The position numbers were made by a program, and so were the translations under genes. From Terriglobia bacterium (GTDB lineage Bacteria; Acidobacteriota; Terriglobia; Terriglobales; Acidobacteriaceae), in the NCBI GenBank assembly GCA_020073385.1, contig JAIQFH010000006.1:62001-126000 (forward strand): 64,000 bases of DNA, read 5' to 3'. A model generated the notes under the pieces. The model was given only the letters and a program-made list of their open reading frames with translations. It was not told the DNA's origin and searched no databases. Of the stretch, positions 27,228 to 36,637 are shown piece by piece. The first letter of the stretch is position 1; each line of letters opens with the position of its first letter.

Positions 27228-29579
27228 TCACTGGGCTGCAGTTAGCTGCTTGCCGGAGTACTGAAGAAACTTGTCTGTCTGGTCGGCGGGGTTTACGCCG
27301 ACGCCATGATTTTCTCGAACGAAAACCACGTGGAAGGTGCGATTTTCCAGCATCCCCGGGAACTGTCCCTTTCGGTCGCCAATCGTCAGGGTGTGTGCGG
27401 CATCATTCCAATGAAGCGGAATGGTGGCATAGGCGCCCTTCTCGTAGTTGTAGGTGTCATTCTCGTCTTCGTAGAGGGTGAAGTCGCCGTCGGCGCCCGG
27501 ATAAATCCGCAGCTCAATCGGATCGGCAGGTTTTTCTGTGGACCACTCTTCATCCGGTCCAAGCGGCACGATCGACCCGGCGCGCACGTACAAGGGCAAG
27601 CGCTCGAGGGGAGTGATCGCATTGATCATCCGGCCGCCCTCGATGGTGGCGCCCGTCCAGAAGTCGTACCACTTGGCTTGGGGCAGATAGACAGGTCGAG
27701 TTGTGGACGCGGGCTCAGTCACCGGATTCACCAGAAATGCCGGCCCATACATGAATTGATCGCCGATATTGTCAACGCGGGGATCAGTGCGGAAATCCAT
27801 TACCAGCGGCCGCATCGGCGTATAGCTCTCACTGGTCGTCTTCCACGCCAGCGAATAGATATAAGGCAGCATGCGATAGCGCAGGCGGTCGAAGTTCACG
27901 AGAATGCTTTGCGCATCCGGGCCGTACGACCAAAGCTCGTTCTCGTCGGGATTGCGCGTGCCATGAACGCGCAGAATCGGATTGAAGGTCGCGTACTGGA
28001 ACCAGCGTACGAACAATTCGCGGAACCCAGGATCAGCCGGGCTGCCGAATACGAATCCGCCGATGTCGGTGGTCCAGTATGGAATTCCAGAAACCGCGAA
28101 GTTCAATCCGGCCGGGATCTGGCGGCGGTAGCTGAACCAGTCGGAGTTGATATCGCCCGACCATGCGGTCACGGCATTGCGCTGCGAACCGGCGAACGCG
28201 GACCGAGACAAGATGTAAACGCGCTTCTTGTCCGACGCGCTGCGCTGCCCCTCATAAACTGTTCCTGTATCCAGCAATGGGTAAGCGTTCACGTAACGAT
28301 CGCCACTTCCGGCGGCCAGTTTGTGGTGCAGCAGAATATTTTCTTCCTGCCCTTCCGTTTCCGGTTCGGTGGTATCCATCCACCAGGAGTCAGCGCCGAT
28401 ACTGAACAATCCCTTATTGACAAGATCCCAGTAATATTTGCGCGCGTCGGGACTGGTCGCGTCATACACGGCCATGGCATCGGTGTGATAGGGGGGCTTG
28501 GCATACTTGAACTTGTCGACGAACCATCCCTTGCTGTTCATGTAATCGTAGTTCGTCGAGCCGGGCTCGAAGAACGGCCAAATGGAAATCATCAGGTGGA
28601 AGTTCTCGCTGTGGAGTTGATCGATCATCCCTTTCGGATCGGGATAGTTCTTGTTGAAGACGAACTCTCCCTTGCGATTCCACCAGAACCAGTCCTGCAC
28701 GATGTTGTCGACGGGAATGTGCAGGTCGCGATACTTCTTCGCAACTCCCAGGATCTCGTCCTGCGATTTATAGCGGTTCTTGCATTGCCAGAATCCGTAG
28801 GCCCACTTGCCGAACAGGGGAGCCTGCCCGGTCAGCTCGCGGTAGCCGGCGATGATCTTGTCGAGCTCAGGCCCGTACAGAAAGTAGTAGTCGATAACGT
28901 CGGCAACTTCGGAGCTGATGTACAGATAATTGGCGAAGCGGTTGTTGAACCGGCTGCGCGACATGTTGTTCCAGAAGATCCCGTAGCCTTTGCTGGAGAC
29001 CATCAGCGGGACGGAGATGTTGCTGTTGTCCTGCACGATATCGACCGACTCGCCGCGATAGTTCCATACGCCCGACTGGTGTTGTCCCAGGCCATAGAGT
29101 CCCTCGTGCGAACCGTACACATTGATGAACGATTCGGCGCGGTAGGTGTCTTCGCCGTTCACCTTTTCTGCTCGCATGCTGCGGGAGGCTTCTTGCACCA
29201 GAGGACTCCCGTTCGCTTCGGCATATGCAATCGCGCCGTCTTTACGCGTGACCGTGACCTTCAGCAGAGAAGTCGAGATAGTGACGGCGTCATCTCCCGA
29301 CTGCATGCTCCACTTCGGCGTGGGCCAGCTGTCTTTGATTACCACGAAGTCAGTTCGCTTGGGAAACGTTGCGGTTGGCGAATACAGAACCCGGATGATC
29401 GAGTCCGAACAGACTTGCAGCTTCAACGTCCCAGTTCCCAGAGTGAAGACAATGCCATCGGCTTCCTGCTGAACCTTGCGGACCGGATTCATCGGCGTCC
29501 ACTGGGCGTCGGCGCGGGTCGCTGCCAGAAAGCTGATGCCAATCGCGAACGAGAAGAAAAATTGCAGGGCGCGCTTCAT
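27228..29579 (-). CDS. Secreted GH31 alpha-glycosidase
   Basis: A 783-residue glycoside hydrolase family 31 enzyme with a signal peptide (LQFFFSFAIGISFLAATRADA). The catalytic nucleophile is Asp402 in SWWMDTTEPE, and supporting blocks include YGFWQCKNRYKSQDEI, TDIGGFVFG and RVHGTRNPDE. GH31 members are alpha-glucosidases or alpha-xylosidases; the long N-terminal domain and export favour action on plant oligosaccharides such as xyloglucan fragments, but this is inferred. It is a single gene with a LacI-type operator 33 bases upstream of the start, pointing to sugar-responsive repression. A long antisense open frame over it is a shadow. Confidence 0.93.
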   Translation of the reverse strand: MKRALQFFFSFAIGISFLAATRADAQWTPMNPVRKVQQEADGIVFTLGTGTLKLQVCSDSIIRVLYSPTATFPKRTDFVVIKDSWPTPKWSMQSGDDAVTISTSLLKVTVTRKDGAIAYAEANGSPLVQEASRSMRAEKVNGEDTYRAESFINVYGSHEGLYGLGQHQSGVWNYRGESVDIVQDNSNISVPLMVSSKGYGIFWNNMSRSRFNNRFANYLYISSEVADVIDYYFLYGPELDKIIAGYRELTGQAPLFGKWAYGFWQCKNRYKSQDEILGVAKKYRDLHIPVDNIVQDWFWWNRKGEFVFNKNYPDPKGMIDQLHSENFHLMISIWPFFEPGSTNYDYMNSKGWFVDKFKYAKPPYHTDAMAVYDATSPDARKYYWDLVNKGLFSIGADSWWMDTTEPETEGQEENILLHHKLAAGSGDRYVNAYPLLDTGTVYEGQRSASDKKRVYILSRSAFAGSQRNAVTAWSGDINSDWFSYRRQIPAGLNFAVSGIPYWTTDIGGFVFGSPADPGFRELFVRWFQYATFNPILRVHGTRNPDENELWSYGPDAQSILVNFDRLRYRMLPYIYSLAWKTTSESYTPMRPLVMDFRTDPRVDNIGDQFMYGPAFLVNPVTEPASTTRPVYLPQAKWYDFWTGATIEGGRMINAITPLERLPLYVRAGSIVPLGPDEEWSTEKPADPIELRIYPGADGDFTLYEDENDTYNYEKGAYATIPLHWNDAAHTLTIGDRKGQFPGMLENRTFHVVFVRENHGVGVNPADQTDKFLQYSGKQLTAAQ

Positions 29580-29611
29580 TCGAGTTCATCTCCCAAACTG
29601 GCTAAAATCGC

Positions 29612-29625
29612 CGTAAACGTTTACG
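29612..29625. promoter_or_regulatory. LacI-family operator upstream of the GH31 gene
   Basis: A perfect 14-base palindrome CGTAAACGTTTACG, 33 bases before the GH31 start. It matches the central-CG TAAACGTTTA consensus of LacI/CcpA-like regulators. The regulator gene itself is not in this window. Confidence 0.72.
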
Positions 29626-29856
29626 CAAATGTAACCGCGCAGGATAGCACGGCAGTGCTTATGCGAGTGTGATTTCAGGCGGGGGCGGCTAGCGTCATTC
29701 CCAAAAATGGTGCAAAATTCACAGCCTGTTAACCGCAGGCTGGATCAAACCGTTTATGCTTAGCCGTTGGCGATCCGATCCCAGAATTGGCAGAGTAACG
29801 GCGATGGTCCCACACGAGCACCGCGTCGCCCGCGTTCTCGCCCGGCGGATATATCC

Positions 29857-30579
29857 ATGAGTACAGCAGTCAAGAGCCCGAATCCTGAACCGGCGCATCA
29901 TTACATCGTGCGCCGCACCATCGAAGCCTGCAACATGGCCAAAGAAGCGGCGGGCGCGGCGGCTGAAGGCATCGCTACCGGATCGAGTGCGCTGCTCAAT
30001 TCTCTGCGCCAGCGCGAGCGCGAACTCGACACGCTCGATCTGGAGATCGACAACGGGGTGACCAGCGCCATCACGGAAGTGGGACCCGCCGAAGCGCGGG
30101 AGCTTCTCGCCTGCATGAAGTTCATGATCGGTCTGGAACGCATTGGCGATCTTCTGCTTAGTTTCGCCAACAGCGCTCAGTCGGTGAGCGGGCGGATTGA
30201 CCCGGAAGATACCCGCGATCTGACGCAGATGGCGACCGTGCTCGAGAAGATGCTGACCGATTGCGGTGACGCGTTCTCCCAGCGCGATGTCAATAAGGCG
30301 GTGGAAGTGCTGCGCGCCGACGCGGAGATGGACCGTCTGCGGAACCTCATTTTCCTGCGCCACATCGAGAATCCGGAGAATGTCCACCGGCAAGCGAGTC
30401 TGCAGGTGATTTTTATGACACAGTCGCTGGAGCGCGCTGGAGACCACGCTAAGAACCTCGCCGAAGAAGTCTGCCACTTCGTCAGCGGCCGGCCAGTCCG
30501 CCACGTGCTGATTGCATACGACAAGCCCGTCGAGCAGATGTTCATTGACTATTTAAGACGACGCGAGCACAAGGGATAG
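29857..30579 (+). CDS. phoU: PhoU domain protein
   Basis: About 240 residues with two PhoU three-helix repeats, marked by CMKFMIGLERIGDLLLSFAN and the matching LERAGDHAKNLAEEVCHFV. The E/DxxxD metal-binding pattern of PhoU is recognisable in both (LERIGD, LERAGD). PhoU restrains phosphate uptake through the Pst transporter and PhoR. No pst or phoB/R gene adjoins, so the partner may be a distant Pst system. I start at the ATG at 29857; the frame is open from 29767 but that leader is Arg/Pro-rich and unlike the family. Confidence 0.88.
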   Translation: MSTAVKSPNPEPAHHYIVRRTIEACNMAKEAAGAAAEGIATGSSALLNSLRQRERELDTLDLEIDNGVTSAITEVGPAEARELLACMKFMIGLERIGDLLLSFANSAQSVSGRIDPEDTRDLTQMATVLEKMLTDCGDAFSQRDVNKAVEVLRADAEMDRLRNLIFLRHIENPENVHRQASLQVIFMTQSLERAGDHAKNLAEEVCHFVSGRPVRHVLIAYDKPVEQMFIDYLRRREHKG

Positions 30580-30689
30580 TTTCTTCCGCAGTTTTCTCAA
30601 CTGACGATACCGTTTCCCCTCTTGTAAATCGTGCGCGAGTGCGTAACCTTGTTCTCTGCTTTGCTGAGGAAAGCGCGAGGCGATCCCCT

Positions 30690-31286
30690 ATGAGATATGA
30701 ATTTCTGGTTGAGACATACGCAACCGAACGGATCAAAGTTGTAAGTGTGTGGAGCGAGTTCACGGATCAGGATCTTGTTGTCCGGCCGAGAAGTGGCGAC
30801 CCGCGGGGACGCAGCGTGTTAGAGCAAATGGTGCATCAGTGCGTGAGTGAAGATTTGTGGTTTCGGAACATGCTGGGGATTGATGTGGGCGCGCCTCCAT
30901 TGCCGAAGCAGGAGACGCGGACGGATTTCATCGAGCGATATGTCGACGACAGCGGGAAACGGCTGGCGGCGCTGCAAGAGAAAGATGAACGATGGTGGGA
31001 AGACGAGGTCAAGTTTTTTGACGTGGGGCGCTCGCGAGCCTGGGTCATGGTGCGGAGGGTTGCGCATACATCTCACCATCGCGGACAGTTGATGGCGATG
31101 CTACGTATGCTGGGCCGCGAGATTCATAGCAACTATGGTCCCACCGCGGATACCGGCGGGTTGATGGCTAATCATGCGCCGACGATTTATGCGTACGGAA
31201 GCTTGGAGGAGTTGTTGAATGGCGGTCCTGCGGCGAAGTTACCGGGTGGTGGTGGGAAGGCGGTGACGGAGCGGCCGGGGCGATGA
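30690..31286 (+). CDS. DinB family protein
   Basis: About 198 residues of the DinB-like four-helix-bundle superfamily. The motif RRVAHTSHHRGQLMAMLRML carries the metal-binding histidines; an earlier His lies in EQMVHQCVSEDLWF. The tail after residue 160 is Gly/Pro-rich and probably disordered. I start at MRYEFLVETY (30690); the upstream frame from 30639 lacks similarity. It resembles the DinB at 348-860 in fold but is clearly a separate lineage. The substrate is unknown. Confidence 0.87.
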   Translation: MRYEFLVETYATERIKVVSVWSEFTDQDLVVRPRSGDPRGRSVLEQMVHQCVSEDLWFRNMLGIDVGAPPLPKQETRTDFIERYVDDSGKRLAALQEKDERWWEDEVKFFDVGRSRAWVMVRRVAHTSHHRGQLMAMLRMLGREIHSNYGPTADTGGLMANHAPTIYAYGSLEELLNGGPAAKLPGGGGKAVTERPGR

Positions 31287-31360
31287 AGGGACGGTTGTTT
31301 GAGCGTGTCCATCGTGGGCGGCGCCGTCGCCGCATAAAGCCTCGCCTCGCTGCGCTTGGC

Positions 31361-31384
31361 GGGACAGCCGATGGCGGCTGTCCC
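31361..31384. repeat. Short REP-like hairpin GGGACAGCCG
   Basis: A 10-bp perfect stem GGGACAGCCG-ATGG-CGGCTGTCCC followed by CGCATGGAC. It lies between the convergent DinB and sucA genes. The stem sequence matches the hairpin at 34913-34933 on the other side of sucA and speB. Confidence 0.8.
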
Positions 31385-31403
31385 CGCATGGACTTGGCTC
31401 TTA

Positions 31404-33899
31404 CTATTTGATCGTGAAGGCCAGCGTGAGCAGCGTCTTTTGTTCTACTTCGTGCGCCTTCGCGCTGCCAGTTGCCGGGCTCGCACCGGAACTGCGCTTT
31501 ACTGTCAGGACTGCACGCTCGCCGCAGATGCGTTTCAGGCGCGGCAGCATGTTAAACATGGCTCCCATGTTCGCCGGCTCTTCCTGCACCCAGACGATGT
31601 CGGCGTTCTTGCCGTGGCGGTCGAACTCCGCAACCACTTCCTGTTCGGGGAATGGGTAAAGCTGTTCGAGAAAAACGATCGCCGTACTCGTGTCCTTTCT
31701 TTTTTTCCGTTCGGCCTGAAGTTCGTGGCCGATCTTGCCGGTGCAGAGCAGGATGCGTTCAGCTTCTCCAATGGTCGAGTCGGGAATGACGTTCAGAAAA
31801 TTCTTGTGCGTGAAATCCTCAATCGGAGAACTTGCGTCGGGGTGCCGCAGCATGCTCTTTGGCGTGAACACGATGAGCGGTTTGCGCCAGTGACGCAGCG
31901 CCTGCCGGCGCAAGAGATGGAAATACTGCGCCGCGTTCGAGGGCTGGGCGATCTGGATGTTATGCTTCGCCGCCAACTGGATGAAGCGCTCGATTCGTGC
32001 GCTTGAGTGCTCAGGCCCCTGGCCTTCGTAGCCGTGCGGCAGCAGCATCACCAGGCCAGACAAGAGATTCCACTTCGCTTCTCCAGCGCTGATGAACTGA
32101 TCAATGATCGCTTGCGCGACGTTGACGAAGTCTCCGAACTGGGCTTCCCAAAGAACCAGAGACTCAGGATAGTCGCGGCTGTATCCGTATTCGAAGCCGA
32201 GAACGCCTGCCTCGGAAAGCGTCGAGTTGTAAATTTCGCAGCGAGCCTGATCGGCAGCGATGTTTTCCAAAGGAACGTACTCGTTTTCGTTTTCGATGTC
32301 GATCAGCACCGAGTGACGCTGGTTGAAGGTGCCGCGGCGGGAATCCTGTCCTGACATGCGCACGTGGGTGCCGGTTTTTACCAGGCTCGCGAAAGCCAGA
32401 GCTTCGGCCATGCCGTAGTCGACCGGGCGCTTGCCCACTCCCATCTCGGCGCGCTGCTCGAGCAACTTCTTCACCTTCGGGTGAATGTGAAAGCTTTCTG
32501 GATGCGTAGTAAGGCGAGTGGTCAGTTCCGCCAATTCTTCGGACGGGAGTCCAGTCTCGACTTCGAACTCGTCGCGATGGAGACCCCCAAAGTACTTCCC
32601 CCAATACTTCGGGAGTTCGCGCAGAAGCGGCTTGTGCTTGATGCTGCCGGCTTTCTTCTGCGCTGCCTCAAACTCGGCGCGGATGGCGTCGGCTTTCACC
32701 TGCGCCTCGGTCTCGCCGATATCATCCGCGTAAATCTGCCAGAGTGGCGGGTGATCTTTGATCTTTTTGTAAAGCAAGGGTTGGGTGATGGTGGGATCGT
32801 CCACCTCACTGTGACCATGCCGGCGGTAGCCGATGAGATCAATCACAACGTCGGTGCCGAATTGATAGCGGTATTCGGTCGCCATGCGGGCGACGCGGAC
32901 GACGGCATCGACATCCTCGGCGTTGACATGGAAGATCGGGATCGACTGGCGCCGCGCGATGCAAGCGGCGAAGCGCGTGGAGTGCTCTTCGGTGTAACTG
33001 GTGGTGAAGCCGAGAAGATTGTTGACCACGACGTGAATCGTGCCGCCCACGGTGTATCCCGGAAGGTCGGCATAGTTCATGGTCTCGGCGAGAACTCCCT
33101 GGCCGGCAAAGGCGGCGTCGCCGTGAACCAGCAGCGGAAGGTATTTCTCGCGTCCGCCTTCCCCAGTGCGATCCTGCTTGGCGCGCGTGCGGCCAACCGT
33201 CACGGGGTCGACGGCTTCCAGGTGGCTCGGATTGGATACCAGATGAATGTGAACCTTGCCGCCGCTTCGGGTGACGTATTCGCCCGTGGCTCCCATGTGG
33301 TACTTCACATCTCCGGAGCCGAGGACACTACGCGGGTCGACATCCTCAAATCCAGCGAAGATTTCTTGCGGCGGACGCTTGGCAACGTGCGCAATCACGT
33401 TGAGCCGGCCGCGGTGGCTCATACCCATGACCAACTCGACCGCGCCCAGGCCTGAGGCAGAATCCAGAACTTCATCGACTAACGGAATGAGGGCCGTGGT
33501 TCCTTCGAGCGAGAAGCGCTTGCTGCCAAGATAGCGCTGCTGCATCACCTGCTCGAAGATGTCGGCGCGGATGAGCAAATCGAGAATGCGGGCTTGATCC
33601 TCAGCGGGCGGTTCGGATTCCATGCGCTCGTAAATCCATTGCCGTCGCTCGGGAGAGTAGATATGGTTGATTTCAACCCCGATGGTGCTGGAATAGATAG
33701 CGCGTGCCTCGCGGGCGTACTCGCCTTCGCGCTCGAGTTCAGGCGTGGGGCGTGGGCGGAGAAAGCCGAGAGGATCCAGGTCGCCTTCGAGGTATCCCCA
33801 CTGGCGATAGGCATTGAAAACGCGTTCGCGTTCGGGGTCGGAGCCATTGGTCGCGGCGCGATCAACGACCGCGCCGGAAGTCTTGGATTTCGGGGTCAT
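31404..33899 (-). CDS. sucA: 2-oxoglutarate dehydrogenase E1
   Basis: About 831 residues from the chosen start, shorter than E. coli SucA (933) but with the full catalytic core. Motifs include YRQWGYLEGDLDPLGF, the active-site region MGMSHRGRLNVIAHV, the ThDP segment HGDAAFAGQGVLAETMNYA, GYRRHGHSEVDDP and LMLLPHGYEGQGPEHSSAR-type residues near 640. It decarboxylates 2-oxoglutarate and passes the succinyl group to E2 in the TCA cycle. No sucB or lpd lies next to it, so E2 must be encoded elsewhere; LpdA at 14314-15738 may supply E3. I start at MTPKSKTSG (33899); the frame runs to 34001. Confidence 0.94.
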   Translation of the reverse strand: MTPKSKTSGAVVDRAATNGSDPERERVFNAYRQWGYLEGDLDPLGFLRPRPTPELEREGEYAREARAIYSSTIGVEINHIYSPERRQWIYERMESEPPAEDQARILDLLIRADIFEQVMQQRYLGSKRFSLEGTTALIPLVDEVLDSASGLGAVELVMGMSHRGRLNVIAHVAKRPPQEIFAGFEDVDPRSVLGSGDVKYHMGATGEYVTRSGGKVHIHLVSNPSHLEAVDPVTVGRTRAKQDRTGEGGREKYLPLLVHGDAAFAGQGVLAETMNYADLPGYTVGGTIHVVVNNLLGFTTSYTEEHSTRFAACIARRQSIPIFHVNAEDVDAVVRVARMATEYRYQFGTDVVIDLIGYRRHGHSEVDDPTITQPLLYKKIKDHPPLWQIYADDIGETEAQVKADAIRAEFEAAQKKAGSIKHKPLLRELPKYWGKYFGGLHRDEFEVETGLPSEELAELTTRLTTHPESFHIHPKVKKLLEQRAEMGVGKRPVDYGMAEALAFASLVKTGTHVRMSGQDSRRGTFNQRHSVLIDIENENEYVPLENIAADQARCEIYNSTLSEAGVLGFEYGYSRDYPESLVLWEAQFGDFVNVAQAIIDQFISAGEAKWNLLSGLVMLLPHGYEGQGPEHSSARIERFIQLAAKHNIQIAQPSNAAQYFHLLRRQALRHWRKPLIVFTPKSMLRHPDASSPIEDFTHKNFLNVIPDSTIGEAERILLCTGKIGHELQAERKKRKDTSTAIVFLEQLYPFPEQEVVAEFDRHGKNADIVWVQEEPANMGAMFNMLPRLKRICGERAVLTVKRSSGASPATGSAKAHEVEQKTLLTLAFTIK

Positions 33900-34075
33900 A
33901 AGAGTGCCGGTTCTAGGATAAAGGATGCGGGCGAAACCCAAAAGCTTCAATGCGGAGAACGTGCAGAGAGTAAAGTCAAAGGCCCCAATCCTCGCGCGCA
34001 AAATCCGCGAGAAACACGATTAAACAACTTCCACAAGAAGCCGGTCGAAACTAGGCTCGGGGTCAGGGAACTGGA

Positions 34076-34897
34076 ATGACCGAAAAAGTAACCGAAAAGA
34101 GAATTGGTATCCCGGCCCTGGTGGGCATCCCGTTTGACGGGCAGTCCTCGTATCTGCGAGGTGCGGGAGATGCTCCGCCCAAAATTCGCGAGGCGATGCG
34201 CTGCGATGCCTCCAATGAGTGGACTGAACTGGGCGTAGACCTTGGGGCGGCGGACACTTTTGACGACGCGGGCGATCTTGCATTCTCGGAGGAAGACGCA
34301 TTCGAGGTCATCGAGTCAGGCATCGGCAAGTTGCTCGCTGAGGGGCGCAGGCCCGTCTCACTGGGTGGCGATCATTCGATTACTTATCCCATCGTGAAGG
34401 CATTCGCGCGGAAGTATCCGGATCTGACCATTTTCCACTTTGACGCCCATCCGGACTTGTATGACGAGTTCGAAGGGAACCGGCTGTCTCATGCTTGCCC
34501 GTTTGCGCGGATCATGGAGTCGGAGCTGGCAAAACGGCTGGTGCAGGTTGGGATTCGCGCCATGAATGGTCATCAGCGGGAGCAGGCTAAGAGATTCGGA
34601 GTCGAGGTCGTCGAGATGCGAGGGCTTCCGGCTTGCGAGAAATTGAAGGCCGCCGGGCCGATCTACATCTCGTTCGATATAGACGCGCTGGATCCGGCGT
34701 TTGCGCCGGGGGTATCGCATCGCGAGCCCGGCGGAATGTCGGTGCGCGAGGCGATTGCTCACGTGCACGCGATTGAGGGAGAAATCGTCGGCGCCGATGT
34801 CGTCGAGTACAATCCAGCTCGCGATCTGGACGGGGTCACCGCGACGGTGGCGGCGAAGATCGTAAAGGAAATTCTGGGGGAGATGATTACGAAGTAA
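34076..34897 (+). CDS. Agmatinase/arginase-family ureohydrolase
   Basis: A 273-residue binuclear manganese hydrolase. All metal-binding blocks are present: SLGGDHSITYP, FHFDAHPDLYDEF and SFDIDALDPAFAPG. The proportions fit agmatinase (SpeB) rather than arginase, but substrate specificity among agmatinase, guanidinobutyrase and formiminoglutamase cannot be fixed by eye. It is divergent from sucA with 176 bases between starts, consistent with feeding amine or amino acid carbon into the TCA cycle. Confidence 0.88.
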   Translation: MTEKVTEKRIGIPALVGIPFDGQSSYLRGAGDAPPKIREAMRCDASNEWTELGVDLGAADTFDDAGDLAFSEEDAFEVIESGIGKLLAEGRRPVSLGGDHSITYPIVKAFARKYPDLTIFHFDAHPDLYDEFEGNRLSHACPFARIMESELAKRLVQVGIRAMNGHQREQAKRFGVEVVEMRGLPACEKLKAAGPIYISFDIDALDPAFAPGVSHREPGGMSVREAIAHVHAIEGEIVGADVVEYNPARDLDGVTATVAAKIVKEILGEMITK

Positions 34898-34912
34898 AGC
34901 TATGGCTTTTGT

Positions 34913-34933
34913 GGACAGCCGCATCGGCTGTCC
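34913..34933. repeat. Short REP-like hairpin GGACAGCCG
   Basis: Perfect stem GGACAGCCG-CAT-CGGCTGTCC directly after the ureohydrolase stop, then GTCGAGCGAAGCTCGA, a second small hairpin. Same family as 31361-31384. Confidence 0.8.
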
Positions 34934-35062
34934 GTCGAGCGAAGCTCGAACCGTGTGCCAAGAAGAGCCTCGAGATGGTCGACTTTTGGGCTATCCACGC
35001 GAGCCTCGGCAAGGGTTTCAGATCACGGAGAAAATCGATTTTCGGGAGTACAATGCCCCGTC

Positions 35063-36589
35063 ATGAAATTCCTGAAACTGGCGACGGTGTGCGCGTCTGC
35101 CGCGCTGGCAGCAGGATGCGGCGGAGGAGGGATGGGGCCCAACGGGGGAGGGGGCGGTGGAGACACGAACCCCATGCCGGCCTCAGTCACTATCTCTGCC
35201 GCGAAGACCGGTGCGTTCAGCGTGGCGATGTCAACATCGTTTCAGCCCGCCGATTGGGACTACCAGTTCTTCACTCTAAACCCGACCGCGACCATGACGC
35301 TCGGACAGTTGGGTCCACATCACGTGCGGCTCCAGGGAATTGTCCATGGCGTGCCTCAAGGCTCTGAGGGAACTCCCTCAACCACTTGGGACTTCTCCAC
35401 GCTGGACGCGATCACGCAGCCGGTACTCGGCGTGGGCGATCACAGTCCGGAGTTTCAGATCGCGAAAGCTCCGGCGTTCATGTATGAGAGTGACAACAGC
35501 GGCAACGCATTTACGGATCTGACCTTCGCGCAGTTTGCCGGGTACACGCAGAACCTGGTGCGGTACTACAACACGGGCGGATTCGTAGACGGAAGCACTG
35601 CTTACGTGTCACCCTCCTGGCCCAATGACAAGATCACGTGGTGGGGCGTCTATAACGAGCCGGACATCAATAACGGCCTGACGCCGCAACAATACACGGA
35701 CATGTACAACACCGCAGTTCCGGCAATGCAGGTGATCGATCCGACGATCAAGTTTGCGGCCGTAGAGTTGGCGGACTTTTATGGGCAAGAACAGGCCTGG
35801 ATTCCAACTTTCGTCAGCGGCGTGACAGCGCAAGTCGATGTGCTAGCCACGCATTTCTATTCCAGCTGCAATCAGAAGGACACGGACGCAACCGTGTTGG
35901 CCACGATTCCGGGATTCGTGACCGATGTGCAGGCGATCTCCGGACAGATGGCCGCCAATCCAGCGCTAGTCAACGTCCCGGTGTGGGTGACCGAGAATAA
36001 CGTCAACGCCGACTATTCCAACAACGGGATGAGCAACTGCAATCCTAACCAGGTTTTTGTTGATGACTTGCGAGGCTCGAGCCCGTTTTTCGCGGCGTGG
36101 CGGCCATATGCTTTTTCGCAACTGGGGAAAGCAGGGGCGCAGGCTCTCTACCACTGGGATTTTGGCGCTGACAAGCAGTACGGCGAAGTCGACTACAACA
36201 CCGGCGCGCTGCAACTAAGCTACTGGGTCGACTACTGGCTTGGGCAAGCATTTCCCCCATCGGCGGGATCACAGGTCCTCCAGTTCACGGCGTCTGACAA
36301 TGCGGAATTGGAAACCTTACCGGTAGTGAACAGTGACGGCAGCGTGGTGGTGATGGTCGCAAACCATGCGGTAAACACTCCAGCGACCGACAACAACGGA
36401 CCCGGCGTTCCATTCAGTGTGACAGTCGATGTGTCAGCCCTCGGCAGCTTTTCCAGCGCAGGTCTGTTGGTGATGGACAAAGACACCAGCGAGGCGAATG
36501 GCCCCGCGGAAACGACGGTGACACCGGCGGCGAAGATGACGATAGACCTGAACGGGTATTCGGTCGGCATTCTGACCTTGAAGCCCTGA
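35063..36589 (+). CDS. Lipoprotein resembling clan GH-A glycosidases
   Basis: About 508 residues. The N-terminus is a lipoprotein signal (MKFLKLATVCASAALAAGC) followed by a Gly-rich spacer. The body looks like a TIM-barrel glycosidase: a candidate acid/base Glu199 in VYNEPDINN and a candidate nucleophile Glu311 in VWVTENNVN, the usual NEP and TEN pattern of clan GH-A. A beta-sandwich-like C-terminal domain follows. The exact GH family cannot be assigned; GH39-like is a guess. I start at 35063, where the lipobox-bearing leader begins. An outer-membrane-linked polysaccharide enzyme is inferred. Confidence 0.65.
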   Translation: MKFLKLATVCASAALAAGCGGGGMGPNGGGGGGDTNPMPASVTISAAKTGAFSVAMSTSFQPADWDYQFFTLNPTATMTLGQLGPHHVRLQGIVHGVPQGSEGTPSTTWDFSTLDAITQPVLGVGDHSPEFQIAKAPAFMYESDNSGNAFTDLTFAQFAGYTQNLVRYYNTGGFVDGSTAYVSPSWPNDKITWWGVYNEPDINNGLTPQQYTDMYNTAVPAMQVIDPTIKFAAVELADFYGQEQAWIPTFVSGVTAQVDVLATHFYSSCNQKDTDATVLATIPGFVTDVQAISGQMAANPALVNVPVWVTENNVNADYSNNGMSNCNPNQVFVDDLRGSSPFFAAWRPYAFSQLGKAGAQALYHWDFGADKQYGEVDYNTGALQLSYWVDYWLGQAFPPSAGSQVLQFTASDNAELETLPVVNSDGSVVVMVANHAVNTPATDNNGPGVPFSVTVDVSALGSFSSAGLLVMDKDTSEANGPAETTVTPAAKMTIDLNGYSVGILTLKP

Positions 36590-36637
36590 GGGAGATTAGG
36601 CTCGCATATCGCGAGAGATGCAGAAACGGTATCAGCT

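Noticed and set aside
27306-29672. A 788-codon open frame on the plus strand opposite the GH31 gene
   Set aside because: It lies wholly antisense to a strong gene, has no domain and arises from the GC-rich codon use of the real gene.
29747-29755. AAACCGTTT upstream of the PhoU gene as a second LacI-type site
   Set aside because: Too short and imperfect beside the 14-base palindrome at 29612-29625; likely chance.
31404-33899. Truncation of sucA, since it is about 100 residues shorter than the E. coli enzyme
   Set aside because: All catalytic blocks are present in order and the N-terminal YLEGDLDPLGF segment is retained; the shorter length looks like a lineage form.
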